This document shows, piece by piece, positions 55,272 through 64,000 of a stretch of 64,000 nt of DNA. This stretch comes from Pseudoflavitalea sp. G-6-1-2 (GTDB taxonomy: Bacteria; Bacteroidota; Bacteroidia; Chitinophagales; Chitinophagaceae). The stretch is from assembly GCF_012927185.1 (NCBI RefSeq), contig NZ_JABBGB010000003.1:1612001-1676000 (forward strand), read 5' to 3'. Every line of letters begins with the position of its first letter. The stretch's first letter is position 1. The notes under the pieces are model-generated. The model had not been told where the DNA came from, did no database searches, and saw only the letters and a list, made by a program, of their open reading frames with translations. Both the position numbers and the translations under genes were made by a program.

Positions 55272-55768
55272 TTTTTTATTGAATTGTTGAACACCATCAT
55301 CTTCAGCGCAGTGATCGCTGCTTCTTCTCCTTTATGTCCGTGGCGGCCACCAATGCGTTCGTCGGCCTGCAGCTGGTTGTCTACGGTGAGTACACCAAAG
55401 ATAACGGGAACGGGCAGTTGCAGGTTCAGCTGCAATACGCCGTCTGTAACAGCTCTGCACACATATTCGAAATGTGGTGTATCGCCGCGTAGCACGCATC
55501 CCAGTGTAATGAAAGCACAGGGCCTGTTGCTCTTTGCTTTGTTCGCTTCCCAGTAGGCTTTAACGCCGAAGGGAATTTCAAATGCGCCGGGAACGGTGAT
55601 GGTGCGGATATCCGTGATGCCGTTTTCTTTCAGAATGCGGATGGCGCCGTTTTCGAGTTCATCGATCACTGCGGCATTCCATTCGGTTTTCACAATAACG
55701 ATACAGGCATCCTTACTGAGAATGCCTGTATCTATTTGAAATAACTTGCTATTAGTTACATCTGCCAT
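55268..55768 (-). CDS. ribH: 6,7-dimethyl-8-ribityllumazine synthase
   Basis: Penultimate enzyme of riboflavin synthesis, 166 residues. Landmarks are VKTEWNAAVIDELENGAI, VPGAFEIPFGVKA, FITLGCVLRGDTPHFEYVC (His in the active site) and GVLTVDNQLQADERIG. Normal length. It overlaps lutA by 4 bases (ATGA) and follows the TPR gene by 12 bases. Confidence 0.97.
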   Translation of the reverse strand: MADVTNSKLFQIDTGILSKDACIVIVKTEWNAAVIDELENGAIRILKENGITDIRTITVPGAFEIPFGVKAYWEANKAKSNRPCAFITLGCVLRGDTPHFEYVCRAVTDGVLQLNLQLPVPVIFGVLTVDNQLQADERIGGRHGHKGEEAAITALKMMVFNNSIKK

Positions 55769-55780
55769 ATGGTAATGGTT

Positions 55781-56488
55781 CTATTTTGTTTCACCCAGTT
55801 TGGCCAGATATTTATCGGCCTCATAACCTCTTTGGGTCAGGGGGAATTTTGCTTTCAGCTCCTGCAGCATGGTGATAGCTTCTTTGGTTTTACCCAGATC
55901 GGAAGAGAGCAATGCAGCACGGAAGAGGTATTCAGCAGAATTAGCTGCATCGTCAGGGAAAACGCTGCTGGCCTTTCTGTAGCTGTCGATAGCCTCATTC
56001 TTTTTGCCCAGTTCAGAGTAAGCATCTCCGAGCAGACCGTAAGCGCGAACGTTCACGGCATCAGAAGTGGTAGAAAAATCGTTCAGGTATTTTACGGCGT
56101 TGTTGAAATCGCCCAGTTGCAGGTAACATGCACCGGCATAGAATTTAGCCAGGTTACCTGTTTTGGTGCCGCCATATTTGTTGATCACTTTCAAAAATCC
56201 CTGATTGGCAGCAGAACCGTCGCCATTGAGGGCCAGTGCAAAAGAATCGTTCCTGAAATTCTCTTCAGCCTTCCACATAGCGTTGCCGGCTTTTTCGTTT
56301 TCAGGTCCTTTCACAAATTTGTTATAAGCAAAATATCCACCTACCAGCAGTGCAACCACCAGTATAACAGCTGACAATTTTTTGCCGTTCTTGTTCCAGA
56401 AACCTTCAAAAGAATTGGCAAATCTGTCTTCTGCCGTTTTTTGTACAGGCGCTGCTTGTTGTTCGGTTTGTTTTACTTCAGTAGCCAT
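55781..56488 (-). CDS. Membrane-anchored TPR protein
   Basis: 235 residues: a Q/A/E-rich N-terminus, one transmembrane helix (LSAVILVVALLVGGYFAYNKF, about 39-59), then TPR repeats (AKFYAGACYLQLGDFNNAVKYL, RAYGLLGDAYSELGKKNEAIDSYRKA, FRAALLSSDLGKTKEAITML). A gene of this type often stands before ribH in Bacteroidota. Role unknown, perhaps an envelope-complex scaffold. Confidence 0.85.
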   Translation of the reverse strand: MATEVKQTEQQAAPVQKTAEDRFANSFEGFWNKNGKKLSAVILVVALLVGGYFAYNKFVKGPENEKAGNAMWKAEENFRNDSFALALNGDGSAANQGFLKVINKYGGTKTGNLAKFYAGACYLQLGDFNNAVKYLNDFSTTSDAVNVRAYGLLGDAYSELGKKNEAIDSYRKASSVFPDDAANSAEYLFRAALLSSDLGKTKEAITMLQELKAKFPLTQRGYEADKYLAKLGETK

Positions 56489-56523
56489 TAGGCAAGAATT
56501 GTTTAGGTTGTTTAATAGTGAAA

Positions 56524-57519
56524 TTAGTCCACAATGAATGGATAATCGGGTTGGGTTACGATATCTTTCAGCACTTCATCGTCGTTTGGCCATGGTGATT
56601 CTTCTGCGAATTTCACGGAAGCATCCACTTTTTCACCTACCCTCTTGTCGATAGCATCCAGTTCTGCTTCGGTAGCGAACTTGTTCTTCAGAATGGTGTC
56701 TTTCACCAGCTGAATAGGATCGCGCTGTTTGTATTCTTCCACTTCTTCTTTGGTACGGTACTTCTGCGGATCGGAGATAGAGTGACCTTTATAGCGGTAG
56801 GTCTTGATCTCCAGCAGGGTTGGACCATCTCCTTCACGAGCTCTTTTCACCGCGCGTGCTACAGCTTCGTGAACGGCTTCTGCACTCATGCCATCCACTG
56901 AATCGGCAGGCATTTCGTAAGCGTCGGCCAGTTTATAGATATCCACTACGTTGGATGTACGCTCAACTGAGGTACCCATGGCGTAGTTGTTGTTCTCACA
57001 GATGAAGATCACAGGGAGCTTCCAGGTCATCGCCATGTTGAAAGTCTCATGGAGCATACCCTGACGAGCAGCGCCGTCACCGAAGTAGGTAAGGCACACA
57101 TTGTCGGTTCCCTTGTATTTTTCAGCAAAAGCCAGTCCGGCACCAGTGCCGATCTGAGCGCCCACAATGCCGTGGCCGCCAAAGAAATATACATCCTTTC
57201 CGAAGAAGTGCATACTTCCGCCTTTACCTTTTGAACATCCGGTAGCTTTTCCATAGAGCTCTGCCATGCACGATTCTGGGCTCATGCCTTTCGCAAGGCC
57301 AAGGCCGTGATCGCGATATGCAGTAATAAAAGGGTCTTCCTGGCGGGTAGCGGTCATACAACCGGCAGCGATAGCTTCCTGTCCTACATAGGCATGGAAA
57401 AATCCGCGGATCTTCCCTTCCATCTTGTATTTTTCCTCAGCCATCAGCTCAAACTGACGGATCAGTTGCATCAGCTCGTACCAGTAGAGATAAGTTTCTT
57501 TTGAGAATTTAGTGGCCAC
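56524..57519 (-). CDS. pdhA: Pyruvate dehydrogenase E1 component, alpha subunit
   Basis: 331 residues. Thiamin-diphosphate site GDGAARQGMLHETFNMA...ENNNYAMGT, and the E1-alpha phosphorylation-loop-like TYRYKGHSISDPQKYRTKEEV. It decarboxylates pyruvate with an E1 beta subunit encoded elsewhere. A reverse-strand TATCTTTG (57539-57546) lies 20 bases before the ATG. Confidence 0.96.
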   Translation of the reverse strand: MATKFSKETYLYWYELMQLIRQFELMAEEKYKMEGKIRGFFHAYVGQEAIAAGCMTATRQEDPFITAYRDHGLGLAKGMSPESCMAELYGKATGCSKGKGGSMHFFGKDVYFFGGHGIVGAQIGTGAGLAFAEKYKGTDNVCLTYFGDGAARQGMLHETFNMAMTWKLPVIFICENNNYAMGTSVERTSNVVDIYKLADAYEMPADSVDGMSAEAVHEAVARAVKRAREGDGPTLLEIKTYRYKGHSISDPQKYRTKEEVEEYKQRDPIQLVKDTILKNKFATEAELDAIDKRVGEKVDASVKFAEESPWPNDDEVLKDIVTQPDYPFIVD

Positions 57520-57538
57520 AGTACAAAAATTTGAGGGG

Positions 57539-57546
57539 CAAAGATA
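57539..57546 (-). promoter_or_regulatory. -7 element of the pdhA promoter
   Basis: Reverse-strand TATCTTTG, a full TAnnTTTG match, 20 bases before the pdhA ATG. Confidence 0.45.
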
Positions 57547-57647
57547 AGGGGTTAAAGGGAAAAATGACCAATATTTGCAATTCGCTTTCTTCCGGTGCCG
57601 GAAGCTTGCTAAACGCTGATAACCTGTACAGTAAATTTACCTGATTG

Positions 57648-58730
57648 TTGTTCCTCCACTCCATATCGCTGTTTCAGTTCAAGAACTACGCCCGTACTGA
57701 ATTTGCCTTCGATAAGCGCATCGTAGGCATCTGCGGCCGCAATGGTATGGGCAAAACCAACCTCCTCGACGCTATTTATTATTGCTGTTTCACAAAATCC
57801 TATTTCGGCAGGTCCGACGGGGCTCATGTGCAGCATGGAGCATCAGGGTTCCGGCTGGTAGCCAATATGGAGCTGAACGGGCGGAAAGAAGAGGCCGTGT
57901 GCATCCTCCGCGAAACCGGCAAAAAAGAGTTTTATCTCGAAGGAGAACTCTATGAAAAATTCGCACAGCATGTGGGCCGCTATCCCTGTGTGATCATCGC
58001 CCCGGATGATATCCGCATCATCATGGAAGGAAGTGAAGAAAGAAGGCGTTACATCGATGCCCTCCTCTCCCAGCTCGACAGTCAATACCTGCAACACCTC
58101 ATCGATTACAACCGTGTATTGCAGCAGCGCAACGGTTACCTCAAATCGATGGCAGAAAAAAATATCCGTGATACCAGTCTGCTCGATGTATACGATCAGC
58201 AGCTGGTGCAATACGGCGAATACATCTTCAGCAAACGTGCAGAATTTCTGAAAGAACTGATCCCTTCGGTGATCAGTTTTTACAAACAGATCGCCTCCAC
58301 CGATGAAGAACTGGAGATCGAATACGAAAGCCAGTTACTGCAACATCCATTCGCTGAATTGTTGCAGCGGAACAGGCAAAAGGATGTATTACTGCAACGT
58401 ACAAACGCAGGACCGCATCGCGATAACATCGATCTGCAGCTGAAGAAACAATCCTTCAAAAATCTGGCATCACAGGGGCAACGGAAAAGCCTACTCTTCG
58501 CACTCAAGCTTGCAGAGTTTGAACTGCTGAAAAAACACAAGGGCTTCGCTCCTCTCCTGCTGCTCGACGATGTGTTCGAAAAGCTCGATGAACAACGCAT
58601 GCACAATCTCCTCGCCTGGGTATGCGTACAAAACGACGGTCAGATTTTTTTGACGGATACGCACGAAGACCGTATCCGTGGCCACTTCGATGCACTCAAC
58701 CAACCTTATCAGGTAATTTCATTGCAGTAA
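57648..58730 (+). CDS. recF: DNA replication and repair protein RecF
   Basis: Helps load RecA at gaps. 360 residues. P-loop GICGRNGMGKTNLLDAIYY, then LASQGQRKSLLFALKLAE (signature) and LLLLDDVFEKLDEQR (Walker B). An in-frame stop at 57642-57644 leaves no ATG: the start is TTG at 57648 (MFLHSISLFQFKNY) or at 57645. It heads rightward with DUF721 next, a pairing seen in many bacteria. Confidence 0.95.
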   Translation: MFLHSISLFQFKNYARTEFAFDKRIVGICGRNGMGKTNLLDAIYYCCFTKSYFGRSDGAHVQHGASGFRLVANMELNGRKEEAVCILRETGKKEFYLEGELYEKFAQHVGRYPCVIIAPDDIRIIMEGSEERRRYIDALLSQLDSQYLQHLIDYNRVLQQRNGYLKSMAEKNIRDTSLLDVYDQQLVQYGEYIFSKRAEFLKELIPSVISFYKQIASTDEELEIEYESQLLQHPFAELLQRNRQKDVLLQRTNAGPHRDNIDLQLKKQSFKNLASQGQRKSLLFALKLAEFELLKKHKGFAPLLLLDDVFEKLDEQRMHNLLAWVCVQNDGQIFLTDTHEDRIRGHFDALNQPYQVISLQ

Positions 58731-58745
58731 GATTCATCAATTGAT

Positions 58746-58753
58746 TACCTTTG
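58746..58753 (+). promoter_or_regulatory. -7 element of the DUF721 gene
   Basis: TACCTTTG, a full TAnnTTTG match, 17 bases before the chosen ATG. It overlaps the end of the recF-DUF721 gap. Confidence 0.45.
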
Positions 58754-58770
58754 TGTTTCAAGCGAACAAT

Positions 58771-59052
58771 ATGGGTGAATATTCAATGGGCGATGCGCTC
58801 AAACATTTCATGAGGCACAGTCGGATGAAAGGCTCTATGCAGGCATTGCAGATCGAAGATGTGTGGGAGCAGATCATGGGTAAAACAATTGCCAAATACA
58901 CAGAAAAGATTCAGATCTACGGAGGCACTCTTTATATCAACACAAATGTGGCTCCATTGAAACAGGAACTGCTGTATCAGAAAGATCAGATCAGAGAAAG
59001 AGTGAATGAAGCGCTCGGAGAAAACACCGTAAAAGAAGTGGTGATAAGATAA
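58771..59052 (+). CDS. DUF721 (DciA-like) protein
   Basis: 93 residues from the ATG at 58771; the TTG at 58741 would place the promoter inside the gene. Core: VWEQIMGKTIAKYTEKIQIYGGTLYINTNVAPLKQEL, the KH-like DUF721 fold. Relatives (DciA) load the replicative helicase in other bacteria. That role is plausible beside recF but unproven here. Confidence 0.88.
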   Translation: MGEYSMGDALKHFMRHSRMKGSMQALQIEDVWEQIMGKTIAKYTEKIQIYGGTLYINTNVAPLKQELLYQKDQIRERVNEALGENTVKEVVIR

Positions 59053-59090
59053 TTGAGCTGAATGATTTGATAAATCATTGATCCCGCCTG

Positions 59091-59112
59091 CGGGATTTTT
59101 TTATGCCTTTAT
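59091..59112 (+). terminator. Terminator after the DUF721 gene
   Basis: ATCCCG - CCTG - CGGGAT followed by TTTTTT. Confidence 0.8.
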
Positions 59113-59171
59113 GAGTTGAAGAAGATAATCATGCTGATGCATCGGCCAATTGAGCATATGAGAAAACTGCG

Positions 59172-60221
59172 TTAACTGATCCTTACGCGCGGATCTACCA
59201 CCCCATACAGCAGGTCGGCGAGAATGCCGATCACGATAAAGAAGAAAGAAGAGATCAGAACGGAGCCCATCACCACAGGAAAATCTAATTTCTCCAGGGC
59301 ATCAACGGTAACCTTTCCGATGCCTTTCCATCCGAAAATATATTCTACGAAGAAAGCGCCTGCGAGCAGTTCGGCGAACCATCCTGTTATGGCGGTGATC
59401 ACCGGGTTGAGTGCATTGCGGAGACCATGGCGCCAGATCACCACGCGTTTGCTGAGCCCCTTTGCGTAGGCAGTTCTGATATAATCCTGCGTAAGCACAT
59501 CGAGCATGGAACTTCTGGTGAGCTGGGTAATGATGGCCAGTGGCCTTATTCCCAGCGTAAATGCAGGCAGAATCAGGTTCTGCATGCTCCAGTATCTTTC
59601 GCCTGTTACTTCATCGATGTCGAACCAGCTGCCGGTCATATGCAGTCCGGTATAATCACTGAGCAGAAAGCCGAAAACATACGCCACCACAATGCCCATG
59701 AAAAACGATGGAGCGGATATGCCGAGAACACTCGTGAAGATGGCGCTGGTATCCATCCACGTATTCTTTTTCACAGCTGCCAGTATGCCGAGCGGAATGC
59801 CGAGCAGTATGGCCAATACCATCGCTGCAATGGCGAGAATGATGGTGCCGGGAAGGGCTTCCATCAAAAGCGTCCATACATCTTTCTTGGTTTGATAAGA
59901 TCTTCGGAGATATGGAACCTTCAGTGCAAATTTGGTTTCTCCTCCGATAAAGATGCCTCTCAGATTCTTTTGTTGGATGCTTTCTTTCGAGTGTATGGCG
60001 ATGGGAGAAATATCATTGAGATAAAGCACAAACTGTTTCCATTTAGGCTGATCGAGATACAGTTCTTTACGGATGTTCTCCTGCGTGGATGCATCTGCAC
60101 GCTGACCCATCACCAACCGGCTTGGATCTCCGAAGCCCTGGAAAAGAAAGAACACCACCACTACCACGCCGAGCATCACGAGAATGCCGTAGAGTATGCG
60201 TTTGGTGATGTATCTGATCAT
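59172..60221 (-). CDS. ABC transporter permease (DppB/OppB type)
   Basis: A 349-residue inner-membrane permease of the peptide/nickel class with about six helices. The first is RILYGILVMLGVVVVVFFLF, and the EAA loop region is SSMLDVLTQDYIRTAYAKGLSKRVVIWRHGLRNAL. A periplasmic insert (about 40-105) fits DppB. The DppC partner, binding protein and ATPases are not next to it. Confidence 0.93.
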   Translation of the reverse strand: MIRYITKRILYGILVMLGVVVVVFFLFQGFGDPSRLVMGQRADASTQENIRKELYLDQPKWKQFVLYLNDISPIAIHSKESIQQKNLRGIFIGGETKFALKVPYLRRSYQTKKDVWTLLMEALPGTIILAIAAMVLAILLGIPLGILAAVKKNTWMDTSAIFTSVLGISAPSFFMGIVVAYVFGFLLSDYTGLHMTGSWFDIDEVTGERYWSMQNLILPAFTLGIRPLAIITQLTRSSMLDVLTQDYIRTAYAKGLSKRVVIWRHGLRNALNPVITAITGWFAELLAGAFFVEYIFGWKGIGKVTVDALEKLDFPVVMGSVLISSFFFIVIGILADLLYGVVDPRVRIS

Positions 60222-60260
60222 GCTTTATTATTTACTGCGTTAGTTAGCCGGCACCTGAAA

Positions 60261-61427
60261 TTAGATTGCCGGAGGCATTTCCGGAAGTGGTGTTGCAGGA
60301 CTTTGCGCCGGCAGTTCCTGCACCGTTTTCAGTGCTCTGTCGAAATCGGTATATCCCCATTTGTTGAGGATGATGCCATTCTTGATCAGGAAAAGCGTAG
60401 GATTGGCTCTGGCAGCGGTTTTGATGGCAACTGCATCACAGGCCAGCGGCGTCATTACCGTGAATACAGGCAGCGGCGTTGCGATCAGTGTTTCAAATGG
60501 TATGCTGGTTACCAGGAATCCTGAAATGTTCTTGTCGTTTGCCGATTTCATCACCATGCTCATGATGCCGGGCCATGTGCCGGTTTTGTAATCGTTCTTC
60601 ACAAAGAGATAGAGCTGATAACGGTCTTCACTCAGCAGCGCTTGTGTAGTATCGTTGTTGTAATACGTTTTCAGTAAGAAGTCTTTGATCTTCGGAGAAG
60701 CATTGCCTTTGCGCACGATCTTGTCGTATCGTTTTACAAAAGTATAGAGGCTGTCGTCGAAATCTTCAGGGAAATTATCGGCTGTGAACTCGATATCGTT
60801 TCCAGCCTTCTTGTATACGAAAGTGATCACTGTGCTGTCCGGAATGGAGCCCGCAGGCGGTTTCATTCCTTCTGGAATGCTCTTGCCGATTTTGTAAGGG
60901 AGGCAATCCACTGTTGGCAGATGCGCCATCACATGAAACTGAAAGGCAATGGTGAATACGGTAGAGAAGAACAGAATCAGCAGGCTGGCTCTGGCATTGA
61001 GTATGGGTTTTATTTTATTCCGGCTGATAAAGATCACGCCGATCAGTACCAGCAAAAAGAGATCTTTCATAAAGCTTTGGTCTGCCGTGAGCGGAATACA
61101 ATCCCCGAAGCATCCGCATTCTTTCACTTTACCGGAGAAAACTGCATAGCCGGTAAGGAAGGTGAAGAACAGAATCAGCAGCAGCAGCAACCAGCTGAAC
61201 AAACGCATCTGCCAACCTACGAGTACAGCCACTCCTGCAACGATCTCGAAGGTGATCATGAGAATGGAGAAAGCCAATGTGTAATCGTTCAGGGCATGCA
61301 GGTTCCAGATCTCGAAGAACTCCTGCATTTTGTAGCTGAGTCCGAGCGGATCATTGGCCTTTACAAGTCCTGAGAAAATAAATAGTACTCCTACGATAAT
61401 TCGGCAAATGTTCAGGAAGGTTTTCAT
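60261..61427 (-). CDS. BT_3928-family membrane protein (DoxX/MauE-like plus thioredoxin-like part)
   Basis: 388 residues. Four hydrophobic helices (about 1-150) form a DoxX/MauE-like unit with VKECGCFGDCIPL, a cysteine cluster typical of MauE-like quinone/thiol proteins. The exported C-terminal part (about 190-370) looks thioredoxin-like (NPTLFLIKNGIILNKWGYTDF) but shows no CxxC. The tail is P/A-rich. The family is named after Bacteroides BT_3928; function unproven. It lies 39 bases upstream of the permease gene. Confidence 0.85.
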   Translation of the reverse strand: MKTFLNICRIIVGVLFIFSGLVKANDPLGLSYKMQEFFEIWNLHALNDYTLAFSILMITFEIVAGVAVLVGWQMRLFSWLLLLLILFFTFLTGYAVFSGKVKECGCFGDCIPLTADQSFMKDLFLLVLIGVIFISRNKIKPILNARASLLILFFSTVFTIAFQFHVMAHLPTVDCLPYKIGKSIPEGMKPPAGSIPDSTVITFVYKKAGNDIEFTADNFPEDFDDSLYTFVKRYDKIVRKGNASPKIKDFLLKTYYNNDTTQALLSEDRYQLYLFVKNDYKTGTWPGIMSMVMKSANDKNISGFLVTSIPFETLIATPLPVFTVMTPLACDAVAIKTAARANPTLFLIKNGIILNKWGYTDFDRALKTVQELPAQSPATPLPEMPPAI

Positions 61428-61501
61428 TGCTATAGAAATTTTCAGTGATGGGGCGGATCGGTTGAGATATGGAACGAAAATCAGTGCTGAATAGTATGGT
61501 C

Positions 61502-62047
61502 TCAGCCCTGATGTTTGCCTTCACCGATAAGGATGAGGGCAAATATGGAATAATTGATGATATCTACATAATTGGCATCGATGCCTTCGCTGATGATGGT
61601 TTTGCCATCGTTCTGCAGAATCTGGCGGATGCGCATGAGTTTGGTGAGAATGAGGTCTGTAAAGCTTTCCTGGCTGAGTGCGCGCCAGGCTTCGCCATAA
61701 TCGTGGTTTTTGGCGAGCATCACTTCTCTGGTGAATGCAGCTTTGGCATCATACAATTTTTCTACTTCAGCAATCGGCAGGTCTTCTACCACAGCGTCTT
61801 TCAGATCGAGCTGAATGAGGCCGATGATACCATAGTTTACCATGGCCTTGAATTCGCCGGTGATATCCTCTCCTACTTTCTGGGTCTTTTTTTCCTGTAT
61901 GGTACGGATGCGCTGCGCCTTGATGAATATCTGGTCCATGATGCTGATGGGGCGCAGTACCCGCCAGCTGGTGCCGTAATCGCGTGTTTTCTTCAGAAAA
62001 ATATCCCTGCAGGCGTTAACTACTTCGTCGTATTGCTGATTGGTCAT
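61502..62047 (-). CDS. DUF1599 protein with two repeated domains
   Basis: 181 residues from MTNQQYDEVV (the longer frame overlaps folP). Two similar halves, KKTRDYGTSWRVLR...IFIKAQRIRTI and AKNHDYGEAWRALS...ILTKLMRIRQIL, show a tandem duplication. DUF1599 (Nmad-type) domains occur in nucleotide-modification contexts, but this housekeeping form is of unknown function. Divergent from folP with a 48-base gap. Confidence 0.88.
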   Translation of the reverse strand: MTNQQYDEVVNACRDIFLKKTRDYGTSWRVLRPISIMDQIFIKAQRIRTIQEKKTQKVGEDITGEFKAMVNYGIIGLIQLDLKDAVVEDLPIAEVEKLYDAKAAFTREVMLAKNHDYGEAWRALSQESFTDLILTKLMRIRQILQNDGKTIISEGIDANYVDIINYSIFALILIGEGKHQG

Positions 62048-62095
62048 AGTAAGAATGATGGTACCTTTGGGGCCAAAAATAACGAACATACGCTA

Positions 62096-62920
62096 ATGTT
62101 TACGCTGAATTGTTCAGGCAGAATACTTGTTGTGGAAAAACCGGTGGTGATGGGCATCATCAATGTAACGCCCGATAGCTTTTACAGTGATAGCCGGATG
62201 GCCGGCGATGCGGTGGTAATGCAGGCGGAGTGCATGTTGCAGCAGGGAGCCACCATACTCGATATAGGTGGACAAAGCACCCGCCCCGGCAGTGAACGCG
62301 TTTCTGTGCAGGAAGAAACTGATCGTGTGGTTCCCGCCATTGAAAATATCCTCCGGTCATTTCCCGGAACGGTGATCTCTATCGATACGTATCAGTCCGC
62401 AGTGGCGGTGGCGGCTGTTCGTGCAGGCGCAGGTATCGTAAATGATATCAGCAGTGGCGATATGGACCAGCAAATGTTGCCCACTGTAGCTGGGTTGCGC
62501 GTGCCCTATATCTGCATGCACATGCAGGGCAACCCCAATACCATGCAACAGCAACCGGCATACGAGGATGTTACCCGCGAAGTGCTCGATTATTTTATCC
62601 GCAAAATGGAAGATTGCCGTAAGGCGGGTATTCATGATGTTATTCTCGATCCCGGCATCGGTTTCGGAAAAACAACCGCACATAATTTTGAACTGATCCG
62701 AAACCTCGATGTATTCAGTAAACTCGGAAAGCCTGTGCTGCTCGGTGTTTCGAGGAAATCGGTTATCTGGCGCTCACTGGATATTACTCCTGAAGAAGCG
62801 CTGAACGGCACAACGGTGCTGAACACCATGGGGCTGATGAATGGAGCCGCCATTCTTCGCGTGCATGATGTAAAGGAAGCCGTGGAGGCGGTGAAGTTGT
62901 TTGAGTTGTATCAGGGATGA
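62096..62920 (+). CDS. folP: Dihydropteroate synthase
   Basis: Folate synthesis: joins p-aminobenzoate to the pterin diphosphate. 274 residues: VVMGIINVTPDSFY, TILDIGGQSTRPGSE, LDPGIGFGKTTAHNF and GVSRKSVIWRSLD. The start at 62096 (MFTLNCSG) replaces a much longer frame that runs through the antisense of DUF1599. It is a sulfonamide target by family. Confidence 0.96.
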   Translation: MFTLNCSGRILVVEKPVVMGIINVTPDSFYSDSRMAGDAVVMQAECMLQQGATILDIGGQSTRPGSERVSVQEETDRVVPAIENILRSFPGTVISIDTYQSAVAVAAVRAGAGIVNDISSGDMDQQMLPTVAGLRVPYICMHMQGNPNTMQQQPAYEDVTREVLDYFIRKMEDCRKAGIHDVILDPGIGFGKTTAHNFELIRNLDVFSKLGKPVLLGVSRKSVIWRSLDITPEEALNGTTVLNTMGLMNGAAILRVHDVKEAVEAVKLFELYQG

Positions 62921-62934
62921 TCCTCTCCCCTCAT

Positions 62935-64000
62935 CTATTCTCTGAAAGCCGCAGATTCGGCATACCGGAAAATGATCATATGGTTTCTGTGAACATACCG
63001 GTATTCTCTGCATCCATCCAGGTCCGCCAGTATCTTCTTTCTGTCTTCCATGCTGATGTGCAGCTTCGGCGCAGTATTCAGAAACTCATAGAATTTTTTA
63101 TCTGCCTTACAGTAGCTGGTATCACTTTTACAGGTGTACTGAAGTAGCCGTGTTTCCGCCCGCATCATGAACAAAATTGGATCAAGCGGCTCCAGTTTTA
63201 TGGAAGAATCGAGATACACCAGCGCTGTACTGAAGTTGAGTTTTTCAGTTTCTGACAAAGCCATTCGCCACCAGGTTTCAGGTAATCCCGGATATGTTTC
63301 CAGCGCCTTTTGAAATTCCTTGTTCCGTATGAGTGACCTGTATGCTTCCAAAGCCGGGGCCACATAAGGACTTTTCTTTTTTCGGAGATCATACACTGTA
63401 GAGTCTGTCATAAGCCCCGACGAAGTATAGCTTGTATGGATTTTCTTATTGCCTTTCTTTTCGGTTCGGAACATCACCTGTCCATTAGGAAAATATTTTT
63501 CCCATAGCATCAATTCATTGTCTTCTTTTCTCATTCGGCCGAGCATCCGGCCAGCAGAATCTACTGAAACATTCTGCATATTGTTGTGCTTGTCGTAGGT
63601 ATAGGTGGTGAAGGAAGTGGTTCCTCCCCACTGCCCAAAAATATGTTCGCCCGTCATTAATCCATCCGTGATATATCCGGAATGCCTGAGAGTTCCATCC
63701 ATGAAAAAACTGGCGGCTTTTCCAGTATAAGGCTGGCCGTTGCGATAATACCGGCCGCCGATATGATTCAGCTGTTGCAGTGCAGGTATATGTTTCAGCG
63801 AATCGGGTCTTTGCATATATGAGCGGGAAAACAAGAACACAACGCTGTCGTACTTTCTATAGGTTGGATAAGTTTTTATTGCCGGAGCCTGCAACACATG
63901 CATGCTTGCTACTTCAGACGGAATGAATTCGCTGTTGAAAAAATGATCGGTTACCGGCAGTGAATCCACTACATAGAGTACGCGGGAACTGGCTGAAATA
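62935..64000 (-). CDS. MORN-like repeat protein, 5' part beyond the window
   Basis: About 355 residues visible; the frame is still open at the right edge, so the start is outside. The front half has MORN/YwqK-like strand repeats (GGRYYRNGQPYTGKAASFFMDGTLRHSGYITDGLMTGEH, EKYFPNGQVMFRTEKKG). The back half has a helical TPR-like pair (SLIRNKEFQKALETYPGL, TALVYLDSSIKLEPLDPILFMMRAET). Function unknown. Confidence 0.65.
   Translation of the reverse strand, partial: ISASSRVLYVVDSLPVTDHFFNSEFIPSEVASMHVLQAPAIKTYPTYRKYDSVVFLFSRSYMQRPDSLKHIPALQQLNHIGGRYYRNGQPYTGKAASFFMDGTLRHSGYITDGLMTGEHIFGQWGGTTSFTTYTYDKHNNMQNVSVDSAGRMLGRMRKEDNELMLWEKYFPNGQVMFRTEKKGNKKIHTSYTSSGLMTDSTVYDLRKKKSPYVAPALEAYRSLIRNKEFQKALETYPGLPETWWRMALSETEKLNFSTALVYLDSSIKLEPLDPILFMMRAETRLLQYTCKSDTSYCKADKKFYEFLNTAPKLHISMEDRKKILADLDGCREYRYVHRNHMIIFRYAESAAFRE

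Noticed and set aside
61469-62095. N-terminal extension of folP
   Set aside because: This part of the frame is the antisense of the DUF1599 gene; dihydropteroate synthases begin close to the VVMGIINVTPDS motif.

Overview
The window looks like chromosomal DNA of a member of the Bacteroidota, most likely a Chitinophagaceae relative. The reasons are the -33/-7 promoters (TTTG, 18-20 bp, TAnnTTTG) ahead of many genes, the rpmB-rpmG-DUF4295-ftsY cluster, BshC, a BT_3928-type protein, a DUF5117-type metalloprotease, a TonB receptor beside a LytS/LytTR pair, and many AxSC-type lipoproteins. Genus and species are not decided from the sequence. Both edges cut genes: ppk1 on the left and a MORN-like protein on the right.

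Layout. 1-6.9 kb: ppk1 (partial), a TlpA-like thiol protein, ribosomal genes and ftsY, an EVE protein, a DUF4349 lipoprotein and a sirtuin. 7-16.2 kb: a saccharopine-dehydrogenase-like enzyme, two exported or membrane proteins, gyrA, a TPR protein and small membrane proteins. 16.2-17.7 kb: a gene-poor stretch with a candidate small RNA. 17.7-22.2 kb: TonB receptor with LytTR regulator and LytS kinase. 22.2-31.1 kb: nitroreductase, then purK and purE separated by a complete RND efflux operon. 31.1-37.7 kb: an Abi-family remnant, bshC, a two-gene amino-acid (probably hydroxyproline) catabolic unit and rimO. 37.9-40.4 kb: two exported proteins.

40.5-43.7 kb is the most interesting locus. A WYL-domain regulator is divergent from a Ro60/Rsr (TROVE + vWA) gene, with a perfect inverted repeat between them. 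Directly downstream of Ro60 lie three tandem tRNA-like RNAs, ending at one intrinsic terminator. I read these as bacterial Y RNAs. By hand-folding, the third is a tRNA opened at the anticodon with its acceptor ends joined by a GCAA loop (YrlA-like). The second has the normal tRNA order (D arm, GAAA-capped hairpin, T arm). The first is YrlA-like with an extra variable-arm-like hairpin. Their supporting stems differ in sequence but keep pairing.

44-49 kb: a MACPF lipoprotein with three 47-residue repeats, and a reverse-strand cluster of exported proteins including an Hcp-like protein and a frameshifted partial duplicate. 49-64 kb: a NarL-type two-component pair, a large metalloprotease, a lutA-like gene, ribH, a TPR protein, pdhA, recF, DUF721, an orphan peptide-ABC permease, a BT_3928 protein, DUF1599 and folP.

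All family calls rest on reading the translated sequence. No database search or folding program was run.
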